DNA from: Eledone cirrhosa
Taxonomy: Eukaryota; Mollusca; Cephalopoda; Octopoda; Eledonidae
Length of the DNA: 64,000 bases
Direction: 5' to 3'
Assembly (NCBI GenBank): GCA_964016885.1
Contig: OZ024742.1
Location: 9,022,662 to 9,086,661, forward strand
Shown piece by piece: positions 34,251 to 42,442 of the stretch; the stretch's first letter is position 1; each line of letters opens with the position of its first letter. Position numbers and translations under genes: made by a program. The notes beneath the pieces were generated by a model, which was not told the DNA's origin, searched no databases, and worked only from the letters and a program-made list of their open reading frames with translations.

Positions 34251-34373
34251 AGAAGAAGAAGAAGAAGAAGAAGAAGAAGAAGAAGAAGAAGAAGAAGAAG
34301 AAGAAGAAGAAGAAGAAGAAGAAGAAGAAGAAGAAGAAGAAGAAGAAGAAGAAGAAGAAGAAGAAGAAGAAGA
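34251..34373. repeat. (GAA)n microsatellite
   Basis: About 41 uninterrupted AGA/GAA triplets. On the minus strand this gives a long phenylalanine run inside an artificial open frame (33886-34401). Confidence 0.98.
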
Positions 34374-34382
34374 TTTTCTGAT

Positions 34383-34578
34383 TAAGGCCCAAGGTCAACA
34401 CACGTGGAGGAGGAGAAAGACTAAAGAATTTTAAATTGACTCCAGTACATTACTGGTACTTTATTTTATCGACCCCGAAAGGATGAAAGGTAAAGTTAAA
34501 CTCAGAACGAAAAAGCCCGAAGCTATATGCCGCAAAGCATGTTGCCCGATACTCTACCGATTACTGCCAATCGACCAA
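34383..34578 (-). mobile_element. Cephalopod-type tRNA-derived SINE, copy 1
   Basis: Contains TTTATTTTATCGACCCCG, AAAGGATGAAAGG, a degraded AACTCAGAACG block, GCAAAGCATGTTGCCCG and TACTGCCAATCGACC. This is the reverse complement of the usual cephalopod SINE order (tRNA-like head, GAGTTCAAAT B-box, CCTTTCATCCTTTCGGGGTCGATAAA). The head faces right and the tail left. The part between AAGTTAA and ACTCAGAAC is shortened. The family assignment rests on memory of the motif and not on a search. Confidence 0.8.
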
Positions 34579-34587
34579 TAATAATTG

Positions 34588-34775
34588 TTTCTACATTTGG
34601 CACAAGGCCAGCAATTAGCCAGTACATTACTGCTACTTTATTTATCGACCCCGTAAGGATGAAAGGCAAAGTTAACCTCGGTGCTATTTGAACTCAGATT
34701 ATAAAGGTACGTAACTGTGCTGCAAAGCATGTCCGACCCATGTCCGACCCTCTACCGATACTGCCAATCCAATCG
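34588..34775 (-). mobile_element. Cephalopod-type tRNA-derived SINE, copy 2
   Basis: A second copy in the same orientation. It starts with the SINE tail signature CTACATTTGGCACAAGGCC, then TTTATTTATCGACCCCG, GGATGAAAGGCAAAGTTAAC, TTTGAACTCAGATTATAAAG and GCAAAGCATG, and ends TACTGCCAATCC. It contains a tandem CATGTCCGACC duplication. Short frames at 34694-35010 are antisense noise. Confidence 0.82.
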
Positions 34776-35637
34776 ACCAATAACAATAACAGCATGATAA
34801 TAATGATGATGATAAATATATATGCGTGTATATATATATTATTGGTTTTTGTGTGGGGAGGGGGGGGGGGGGGGGGGCGATACAATCAGGGTGAGCAGAA
34901 TTATTAGGAAGACGGTCGGAATGCCTTGTGGCATCAATTTCAGATCTTTTCATTATGACTTCTCCTATGATATCTCTACTTCTCAAACTGTAACACTGTT
35001 GTCCTTCCATATTTCATTTTTTATTATTTATTATATTTTATTTTATTTAACTGTTTGCTTTTAATTTTTATATACACTTATCTCTGTATCTTGCTTTTCG
35101 TTTCTCAACCGTAAGATATACTAGAAATATGCATTAGCCTATCATGGCTTACTAGCTTTATACGGGACATTTGAATTAAATAAATAGAACAAAGCATATT
35201 TCCCGATGCTCTACCAATTCTACTGACCTACCACAACCTATATTGAACCTGATACACGCTTTTATATTATCTACACAGATCTAAATTTCTCGAAATAGAG
35301 AATTACAAAAGTACAGAACTAAACATCAGAAACAAACTCAGAAATAATCCGGGCTTTTCCTATCTCTAACAATCCTACTACACTAAATTTAAAGTTATTT
35401 AATCATAAATTGATGATTCAATACTTAGTAATATTGCATATATATATATAAGACATGCACAAGCTAAAATATATACGAAATGTTTCTGGGATTTCGTTTT
35501 CCTCCAGAAAACATTGAACATTATTTATTACTTAGCTTACAATCTACTTTCATTTTTTCATTTTTCTTCTTATCCGGAGTGTTTGTGTATATACTTGCGT
35601 ATATATTTTTATATATGCTATATTGACTCTATGCATG

Positions 35638-35638
<1 letters not shown>
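34776..35638. other. AT-rich DNA, no gene seen
   Basis: An ATG/ATA-rich stretch, a homopolymer G run at about 34859-34877, and then unassigned AT-rich sequence. Short frames are compositionally biased and match no family I know. Confidence 0.6.

Positions 35639-35725
<87 letters not shown>
35639..35725. repeat. (TA)n microsatellite
   Basis: Uninterrupted TA dinucleotides. They give a Tyr/Ile run in the open frame that ends here. Confidence 0.98.
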
Positions 35726-35728
<3 letters not shown>

Positions 35729-35927
35729 TTAAGGATACTATTTATGGTTATGTATATACTAAAACCTTTTATAGTTAAATATATTTTAAACCCTAAACAG
35801 TGAAAGACAGTAATTTATTACCACCTTATTACCAGTAAGATAAATAGCTCAATGTAATAACATCAGTTGTTCTACAGAGCAGTTATATAAAAATTACATG
35901 AATCAAAGTTCTGTTCAAATCATTTAT

Positions 35928-35976
35928 TCGCTTACAATTGTTTCTTCCAAACCGAGGTTTGGAGTCTTCGGGGCAA
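35928..35976 (-). ncRNA. Hammerhead-like motif, left arm of element A
   Basis: The mirror copy on the minus strand, with the same CCGAAGA core, CCAAACC/GGTTTGG hairpin, GAA and ACAATTGT stem III. Stem I has one more mismatch (TTGCC against AGCGA), so the right copy is the better preserved. Confidence 0.5.
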
Positions 35977-36123
35977 TTTTTCAATGATTGTTTACATACA
36001 TGACCTCCTTTTCAACACAAGAGACAAATGGATGTCAACCCACTGTGCATCAATATATACATATGTTTCTGTATGTCTCTTGTATTGAAAAGGAGGTCAT
36101 GTATGTAAACAATCATTGAAAAA

Positions 36124-36172
36124 TTGCTCCGAAGACACCAAACCTCGGTTTGGAAGAAACAATTGTAAGCGA
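36124..36172 (+). ncRNA. Hammerhead-like motif, right arm of element A
   Basis: Stem I is TTGCT (36124-36128) with AGCGA (36168-36172). The core reads CCGAAGA (36129-36135) where the consensus is CUGANGA, so position 4 is C. Stem II is CCAAACC/GGTTTGG (36138-36153), set off by two mismatches. GAA follows at 36156-36158. Stem III is the self-complementary ACAATTGT (36159-36166), and A67 would be the cleavage-site base. The C at position 4 should impair catalysis, so this is a fold match and not a predicted active ribozyme. Confidence 0.55.
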
Positions 36173-36205
36173 ATAAATGATTTGAACAGAACTTTGATTC
36201 ATGTA

Positions 36206-36209
<4 letters not shown>

Positions 36210-36250
<41 letters not shown>

Positions 36251-36550
36251 TATACATATATATTCAGATAAGAGCAAACATCACGGGCGCTCTATCTCAA
36301 AATTACTTTTGAAAATCATTAGAAATGCGCAACCGGTAAAAGCTTAAAACTAAAACTGAATTCTAACCAATACTTATTACTAATTTTTACTTATTCCTAA
36401 TTAAACTATTTTTCACTGGGAAAAATTTGTTACCATTTTCTTTTCCTTTTACTAATATATCACAACTCGTGTGTTACACCTCTATTCTTTTAAATATATA
36501 TATATATATATATGGGATAACAAGATATCGTTTTAGGTAATCCAGTTAAA
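36210..36550. other. (TA)n tracts and AT-rich DNA, no gene seen
   Basis: TA/TACATA runs at about 36211-36262 and 36495-36514 flank unassigned AT-rich sequence. Confidence 0.7.
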
Positions 36551-36637
36551 CGTTGTGAGTACTCCATACTATGGGTAGTTTTAACGTACGGCGTTGTTTG
36601 ATTTAACAAGAGGTTTCCTTATTTAGGTAGCGAGTTT

Positions 36638-37119
36638 GCGATGGTGTGTATTCTATATACTAAAATCTAGGTGGTTCAGTTCTAATTTTGGGATTGCTGG
36701 TTAAAAATCATGGTGGTTTGAAGTTTGTGAATCTGGTAGCTATTTTGTGCCTACAGAAAAGGTGGTACGTCCACAGAAACTCCATGAAGAACCGTAGACT
36801 GGAGAACTCTACGACGCTTGCCAATAAAATCTGGCAGCTTTAAAACAGAAACCTAGAATATAAGATTAGCTGGTCAAAATTATCAGTAGCAAAAGCCTAC
36901 ACCACGGAATGTCCCACTGTGTACTTTGTAATATAGAACTACTCCATATTTTAAGGTACGATGGGATGCAGCTTAACAGCAAAATAGGAAGATCAGTTTT
37001 CTGTAGGCATAAAATAGCTACCAGATTCACAAACTTCAAACCACTATGATTTGAACCAGCAATCCCAAAATTAGAACTGAACCACCTAGATTTTAGCACA
37101 TATAATACACACCATCGCA
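36638..37119. repeat. Inner inverted repeat, 123-bp arms
   Basis: Arms 36638-36760 and 36997-37119 are separated by about 236 bases. Arm identity is high, with a few substitutions and one small indel. No hammerhead core was found in either arm. Confidence 0.75.
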
Positions 37120-37911
37120 CTGCTATTAGCTGTCAAACGGCCAACTGGTCATTGGATCATAAAACTCTGAACATCTCTTTCACCCTCTTTCCCTGAAACA
37201 CCATTAAGATAGAACAATCAGCAAAACATTTACAACACACGTTTGTCAAACGACCCTTCACAATCCACCCCTAGTCCGTAAATCTCATACATGTATCTCC
37301 CAATTAATCTCTAATTTATTGCTTTTTCTTTTTTCTTTTTTCTTTTTTCTTTTTTCTTTTTTCTTTTATTTGTCACTACATCAGACCCTGTACACGTATC
37401 TATGTATATTTCGAATCTGGTTTTTCATGTTAGCACTAAATCCACCAAGGAATCCTTATAAAACACTTACTCACCACCACCACAAACATACTCTGTACTT
37501 ATATGCTCTCACTTGTCCATATTTATTTCTTTATATTTTCCATGTTCTTATTTTTTTAATGTATCCTATCTTATCTTTTACTTTTTACTTTTTACATCTG
37601 TAACTTCTCTACCCATTTACCATATTTGTTTTATTATTGATGTTATTGTTTTGATTATACGCTATTCTTCTATATATGTCTTGCCTCGAGTGAATTATTT
37701 TTTATATCTACGTACTCTGATGCGTTGACCAGAGGTAAATAATGTATTGGAGATCGAGTGACGCAACTTCAAGTGATTAGCGACCTCTAGACTCACCTGA
37801 TCAACGAAACAATTGTCAGTACTTGAAATAATGCCACTTATTGTACAGCCAACCACGTTACTCTTCATTCTTTCACTATTATTACTCCAAGTTTAACCTG
37901 CATAGGAATTA
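37120..37911. other. Unassigned DNA with a (T5-6C)n tract
   Basis: A polypyrimidine tandem tract (TTTTTTC units) at about 37321-37366, then AT-rich sequence. Short frames at 37319-37728 are low complexity. No gene or recognisable element seen. Confidence 0.6.
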
Positions 37912-38075
37912 CCGCGAACTCGCTGCATAACTATGGAAGAATCTTGTTGAGTCAAACAAAGCCGTACGTTAAATCTATCCACGAAGCAGAGTACTCACAA
38001 CCTCTAACACACACATGATCTAACGATCGTGTGCCGAACACTTTAACCAGTAAGCCACACACTTTCATACTAGTC
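37912..38075 (-). mobile_element. tRNA-derived SINE-like head
   Basis: Read on the minus strand from about 38070: GTGGCTTACTGGTTAAAG (A-box-like), then GTTCGGCACACGATCGTTAG, then GGTTGTGAGTACTC (a weak B-box). This layout resembles the tRNA-like heads of cephalopod SINEs. A related body lies in opposite orientation at 36551-36640. Confidence 0.45.
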
Positions 38076-38249
38076 TCTATAATACAGTCCTAATATCGAC
38101 CTCTGTCATGTATTGCAAGACAATGACAGGAATGTGGTAATTGATCAACAGCTAGCGCCTAAAGTCGCCATATGTATCAATTGTTATGTGTCATCACTGC
38201 AGGTGTCCACTACTCTTGTCAATTTCCTAACAATGGCCGCGTTTTTGTC

Positions 38250-38570
38250 GCTGTTTTTTTTTTTTTGGGGGGGGGGGGGTGTCAATAATGGACAATTGCA
38301 ATATCAACGCCAATTTATAATCAACCAATTAGTGAAGACACTTTCTTAGTGTTGTAGAGTTCTGTATGTGTGTGTGTGGGGGGGGTATAAATGTGGGTGT
38401 GTGTGGGTGTGAGTATGTGTGTGTGAAAGAGACAGAGAGGGTGTGTGTGTGGGTGTGTGTGTGTGAGGGTATGGCTGTATAGTGAAGACACTTAAGTGTT
38501 GTAGAGTTCTGTGTGTGTGTGTGTGTGTGCGGGGTATGAATGTGTGTGAGAGTGTGTGTATGTGTGTGTA

Positions 38571-38619
<49 letters not shown>

Positions 38620-38660
38620 GTGTGTGTGAGGGTATGGCTGTATAGTGAAGCTGGATTTGG
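38250..38660. repeat. Tandemly duplicated GT/GA/G-rich microsatellite block
   Basis: A T run followed by a G run at about 38257-38279. Then come two copies of a block beginning AGTGAAGACACTT and GTGTTGTAGAGTTCTG (about 38331-38481 and 38482-38640), each ending GAGGGTATGGCTGTAT and filled with (GT)n; the second also holds (GA)n. Long Tyr/Val/Cys or His/Thr frames here are artefacts. Confidence 0.85.
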
Positions 38661-38690
38661 ATACCGCGGAAGAAAAAGTAGTGTAGGTAA

Positions 38691-38801
38691 TATTATATAT
38701 ATATATATATACATACACACACACACACATATATAAATATATATACACATACACACACAACGCACACACATACGCACACACATGTATATATATATACACA
38801 T

Positions 38802-38885
<84 letters not shown>
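38691..38885. repeat. (TA)n / (CA)n compound microsatellite
   Basis: Alternating TA and CA/ACGC dinucleotide tracts, the last a pure TA run at about 38819-38884. Confidence 0.97.
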
Positions 38886-38888
<3 letters not shown>

Positions 38889-38983
38889 CTATAAGCAAAA
38901 AGGATATTCAATTTGTTGGTAATTCAACAAATATAAATGTTTATAACTGATTCAGAGCACTCGACAAGTTTTCTGGAGTATAA

Positions 38984-39327
38984 TATACAATGATATTAAA
39001 TAAATGGAAACTATATTTATAAAACCATATTTATTGTATTACATATATTCAAGGGTACCCAAACTTTGGTACGCTCTCATCAGATAAAATACAAAGTTTG
39101 TTTTTTAAATGTTGACATAACCAAGAAAAGATAGCTTAACGGTTCAAGTTTTCCTTGGAAACCTTGAACCGTTAAGCTATATTTTCTTGGTTATGTCAAC
39201 ATTTAAAAAACAAACTTTGTATTTTATCTGATGAGAGCGTACCAAAGTTTGGGTACCCTTGAATATATGTAATACAATAAATATGGTTTTATAAATATAG
39301 TTTCCATTTATTTAATATCATTGTATA
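38984..39327. mobile_element. Foldback element B with a hammerhead-like core in each arm
   Basis: Nearly perfect arms 38984-39148 and 39163-39327 (about 165 bp) around a 14-base loop. A (TA)n tract follows on the right. Each arm read outward contains CTGATGA (39228-39234 on plus, 39078-39084 on minus). After it comes a strong stem II (GAG.GTACC with GGTAC.CTT) and GAA (39261-39263 on plus). The base after GAA is T and no A15.1-U16.1 pair or convincing stem III and stem I follow, so the ribozyme is degraded or incomplete. No coding sequence. Confidence 0.7.
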
Positions 39328-39330
39328 TAT

Positions 39331-39403
<73 letters not shown>
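39328..39403. repeat. (TA)n microsatellite between elements
   Basis: A TA tract separating foldback element B from the left end of PLE-1. Confidence 0.95.
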
Positions 39404-39409
<6 letters not shown>

Positions 39410-39520
39410 GAGGAATTCCAACTTTGTCTGATTTACTCGTTTTATTTACAATCCTTTAAAATATATATAATGGTATTATAATGAAATAGTATGATAGAAT
39501 ATTAAATTCTAAGTGTTAAT

Positions 39521-39559
39521 TGAACAAGTACTTTCATGCTTTCGCAATCTTCAGGTTCA
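39521..39559 (-). ncRNA. Hammerhead ribozyme motif, PLE-1 left copy
   Basis: The reverse complement of the motif described at 44396-44434. It lies downstream of the RT stop on the sense strand, in the 3' terminal region where PLE hammerheads are known to lie. All core bases are identical to the right copy. Confidence 0.8.
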
Positions 39560-39934
39560 TGATATGTGGTGACAGTCGAGTTTGCAATTTTCAACTGTAA
39601 TGAGATGGGTAAATTTCCTACCTTTTATACATTTTATACAGAGAAAAGTGGCTCCAGAATGCAAAGCCCTGTAAACTGTATTTCGACCAATCAGTGTGTA
39701 GTTTCACTGAATTACTACAGCTGATTGGTTTAAGCGTCACGGCTGGTTGAGCATGCTAACGACCAATAGTCATATCCAACGTATCAATTGTTTTGCTTTT
39801 TTGAAATGATGAAAATAGCATTTTCTATTAATCATCACCATCAACATCACTTTTATTATTATTATTATTGTTGTTGTTGTTGTTGTTAGTGGTCGTGGTC
39901 ATAGTGGTAGTAGAAGTAATACCCCTAGGCGTTA

Positions 39935-42262
39935 TTATTGTTCATTTAGCTTGGGTTTGAATTTATCAATAAAATTCTTTTCTTTGATTTTTCTCTTGAT
40001 TTCACTTGGGCTGTGTAATTTGTAGAATGGGAATATTATAAATATTCCCTGACCACATGTTGCCAGGTGGCCGCTTAGGGGTATATGACGGACATTTGGG
40101 TCTCTGATTTGTTGACGGTGTACCCGTGCACGTTCCGATAGTGCATTTCCAGTTTGACCGACATATAGTTCTTCACAATTCGGGCATTTAATGCAGTAAA
40201 TTAGATTTCTGCTTTTGCAGTTCATATTTGCATTTGTGAATATTTTTCCAGTTTTTGTTTTCATATATTGACCGGCGTGTATGGATTGACATGTGCCGCA
40301 TCGATTATCATTGCATTTAGATACAGTGAATGATTGGTCTTTGTTGTTAAGGTCAAACTTTGCTTTTGTTAGCAATTGCTTCAAATTTTTTGGCTGTCTT
40401 TTACTAAGAGTCAAAGATCGATTTGTGATTAAGCCTTTTAATTCATTACTTTGAGCAATGATTGGTAGGTTTGCTTTGGCAGTGTTGAAGATATTCTGGT
40501 GACATGGGTTGTGTGTCATTATAAATGGTATGACCAGTTCTTGGTTTCTTCTTCTTTGGGTTGTTCTAAGTTGTTGTATAGGTATTTTTATAGCCCGCTG
40601 TATGCCATTTTCTATAAGTAGAGATGGGTATTTTTGTTTGAGCAAAAATTCTCTTAGTTCTGTTAGGCGTTTGTACCTGGTATTCGTATCTTCTACAATG
40701 GTACAAATTCTTCTGGCTAGGCAGTATGGGATGTTGCGTTTTGTATGAGGTGGATGGCACGACTTAAAATTCAGATATTGATGGGTGTCTGTGTGTTTAT
40801 AATATATATCCGTGGTAATGGTGGTGTCGTTTTTGATTATCATTATATCTAGGAATGGTAATTTGGTCCTACTCATCTCTTTTGTGAATTGGAGAGATGG
40901 GTGTAGGTTATTCAGGAGGATATTGAACTCATCCAGAGTATCTAGAGATTCTGTCCAGATGATGAAACAGTCGTCAAGGTATCTCTTCCAAGATTTTTCA
41001 ATGTACTTTCTAAAGTCAGTACTATATTTTTCCTCTATTTCTTGGTAGAGTTGTTGTTCTAAGTATCCCATTACAGAGTTCGCGTAAACGGGAGCAAACT
41101 TCGTTCCCATCGCTGTGCCTCTAATTTGGATGTAATTCTTTCCATTGAAGAAGAAAGTATTGTTTTCCAGAATAAGTTTAACTGCGTCTAATATAAATGG
41201 CGCTGTGAATCTAATGGGAATCACTTCTCTATGTTTTTCCACCCAGTATTTAACCGCCTTTATTCCTAAATCATGTGTAATGTTGGTGTAAAGGCTTACC
41301 ACATCAAAACTGAGTAGAAGTGAATTCGTTTCCGTGGTTTTGGGAAGATGGGACAGGAAGTCGATATCATCCCGGATGAAACTGGGTATGTGAATACATA
41401 GTGGTTTCAAAATAATGTCAACAAAATTGCTTAGACGGTGAGTGGGGCATGTTGGACCAGCTATAATAGGTCTAAGTTTTAAGTCTTTTGGGTGTAATAA
41501 TTTAATGTACTCACTGTTTTGTTCTCTTACTGCCAGTTGTATTTCTTTTGACTTGTGAACTTTCGGTAGGCCATACAGGTTGCTGGGTTTCGGCTCAAAA
41601 TTGGTGATGTAGTCTCTTTCCTTATTAGTAAATGAGTTGTGGTATTTTGAAGCCAGGTTGTTGATCTTCTTCATGATGTTGTGGTCTATATTTGACGGTA
41701 TTTCATGATAGAATGTTGTGTCTTTCAGTTGTTCCTCAACCAAATCCTTGTAGTATTCAGTATCCATTATAACAACTGCACCCCCTTTATCTGCTTGTTT
41801 AATTATTATTGTTTTATCATTTTGTATACGTTTAAGTGCAGACATTTCTGATTTGTTAATGTTTGGCCTAACATTAGTATTATGTCTAAGAGGAAATTTA
41901 GACAGGATGTCAATGTATTGGTCGAGATAGATATTTCTTCCTTTTGGCGGAGTGAAATTTGATTTATTCTTTACTAGTGATTCATCACTCTCATTATTTT
42001 TATCAGCGAAGAATTCTACAAGACGTAATTTTCGACAGAATTCTTGGGTATCCTCCTTCAGTTCTTGGTGGTTGACTGTTGGAGTCGGTGTGAATTTCAG
42101 TCCTTTTGACAGAATTTGCATTTCATCATTGTCAAGATCTCTTTTAGATAAATTAATTATTTTAGGATCTACGTGTACAGCTGTTTTGGGTATGTTTCCT
42201 CCTGGAGTTTTTCTTTTTCCGGTTTTTGTTGTCCTGACGTTAAAAAATGAATTTTTCTCTGT
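39935..42262 (-). CDS. PLE-1 reverse transcriptase / GIY-YIG endonuclease
   Basis: The retrotransposition protein of a Penelope-like element: it copies element RNA and nicks the target DNA. Numbering starts at the Met at 42119-42121 (728 residues). Visible motifs: DKGG (111-114), YGLPKVHK (183-190), LRPIIAGP (206-213), FDVVSLYTNI (catalytic Asp about 273), GTAMGTKFAP (335-344), YLDD (381-384), LPFLDI (421-426), a Cys cluster CNDNRCGTC (603-611), then GIY-YIG endonuclease with LIY (640-642), YVGQT (653-657), Arg 664/666 and His 668. The frame is open upstream of that Met to 42262 and includes the family motif IINLSKRD before LSKGLKF, so the Met is internal. A TGA at 42263-42265 interrupts the frame. 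The C-terminal EN and Cys cluster suggest a Neptune-like clade, tentatively. Confidence 0.93.
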   Translation of the reverse strand, partial: TEKNSFFNVRTTKTGKRKTPGGNIPKTAVHVDPKIINLSKRDLDNDEMQILSKGLKFTPTPTVNHQELKEDTQEFCRKLRLVEFFADKNNESDESLVKNKSNFTPPKGRNIYLDQYIDILSKFPLRHNTNVRPNINKSEMSALKRIQNDKTIIIKQADKGGAVVIMDTEYYKDLVEEQLKDTTFYHEIPSNIDHNIMKKINNLASKYHNSFTNKERDYITNFEPKPSNLYGLPKVHKSKEIQLAVREQNSEYIKLLHPKDLKLRPIIAGPTCPTHRLSNFVDIILKPLCIHIPSFIRDDIDFLSHLPKTTETNSLLLSFDVVSLYTNITHDLGIKAVKYWVEKHREVIPIRFTAPFILDAVKLILENNTFFFNGKNYIQIRGTAMGTKFAPVYANSVMGYLEQQLYQEIEEKYSTDFRKYIEKSWKRYLDDCFIIWTESLDTLDEFNILLNNLHPSLQFTKEMSRTKLPFLDIMIIKNDTTITTDIYYKHTDTHQYLNFKSCHPPHTKRNIPYCLARRICTIVEDTNTRYKRLTELREFLLKQKYPSLLIENGIQRAIKIPIQQLRTTQRRRNQELVIPFIMTHNPCHQNIFNTAKANLPIIAQSNELKGLITNRSLTLSKRQPKNLKQLLTKAKFDLNNKDQSFTVSKCNDNRCGTCQSIHAGQYMKTKTGKIFTNANMNCKSRNLIYCIKCPNCEELYVGQTGNALSERARVHRQQIRDPNVRHIPLSGHLATCGQGIFIIFPFYKLHSPSEIKRKIKEKNFIDKFKPKLNEQ

Positions 42263-42440
42263 TCAGGATTTATATTCCTGTTGGTGTTCGCTTGATGAAC
42301 TTTTGGTCGTGATATTATATTTGGTTTCGTTATTTTGTCCTATTTTTGGTATTCTGTATATTATTTTTCTTCCTGTTAGCATTATTTTTAACAATCTGGG
42401 AAAATGACCTAGGTTTGCTTTCAGGTTTAGATCGTTTTTT
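42263..42440 (-). pseudogene. Upstream end of PLE-1 frame beyond a nonsense codon
   Basis: In the same frame as the RT gene and upstream of the TGA at 42263-42265, reading stays open to the junction with the inverted copy at 42440. It includes a Met followed by LTGRKIIYRIPKIG. The composition continues the RT N-terminal region. The simplest reading is one nonsense mutation plus 5' truncation; stop readthrough is possible but unsupported. Confidence 0.6.
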
Positions 42441-42442
42441 GT

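Larger units (their letters stand above)
35891..36209. mobile_element. Foldback element A with outward-facing hammerhead-like motifs
   Basis: A nearly perfect inverted repeat: arms 35891-36026 and 36074-36209 (136 bp each), around a 47-base loop. The ends are AAATTACATG and CATGTAATTT, bordered on the right by (TA)n. There is no coding sequence. Each arm contains, reading outward, a hammerhead-like fold, as in the PLE pairs elsewhere in this window. I interpret it as a short non-autonomous head-to-head relative of a PLE terminal repeat; a simple foldback MITE is the alternative. Confidence 0.8.
36551..38007. mobile_element. Diverged inverted-repeat pair with nested palindrome
   Basis: Bases 36551-36640 match the reverse complement of 37912-38007, by eye about three quarters identical. 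The best blocks are GTTGTGAGTACTC, TTTAACGTACGGC and GCGAGTT.GCG. Inside lies a second inverted repeat, 36638-36760 with 36997-37119, with better conserved arms (AAACTTCAAACCAC, CCCAAAATTAGAACTGAACC). The whole could be a decayed DNA transposon or two SINE copies in opposite orientation with a later foldback insertion. The 84-residue frame at 36866-37120 lies across an arm and is not supported as a gene. Confidence 0.5.
39404..42440 (-). mobile_element. Penelope-like element PLE-1, left copy
   Basis: A minus-strand PLE copy. The 3' end is at about 39404 (TTAATAAGAGGAATTCC), followed inward by a hammerhead motif, a noncoding terminal region and an RT/endonuclease frame. Its 5' part runs to 42440, where it abuts the inverted right copy without spacer. 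Bases 39404-41514 are the reverse complement of 42441-44554 almost without differences; 41515-42440 occurs only in this copy. No upstream terminal repeat is present, so the 5' end is truncated. Confidence 0.92.

Noticed and set aside
33886..34401. 171-residue frame with long Phe, Leu and Pro runs
   Set aside because: It is the antisense reading of (GAA)n, (AGT)n and (GGT)n repeats fused to satellite.
36866..37120. 84-residue minus-strand frame
   Set aside because: It covers one arm of an inverted repeat and shows no family resemblance.
38329..38898. Frames of 157 and 189 residues rich in His/Thr/Ser and Tyr/Ile
   Set aside because: Pure dinucleotide microsatellite translation.
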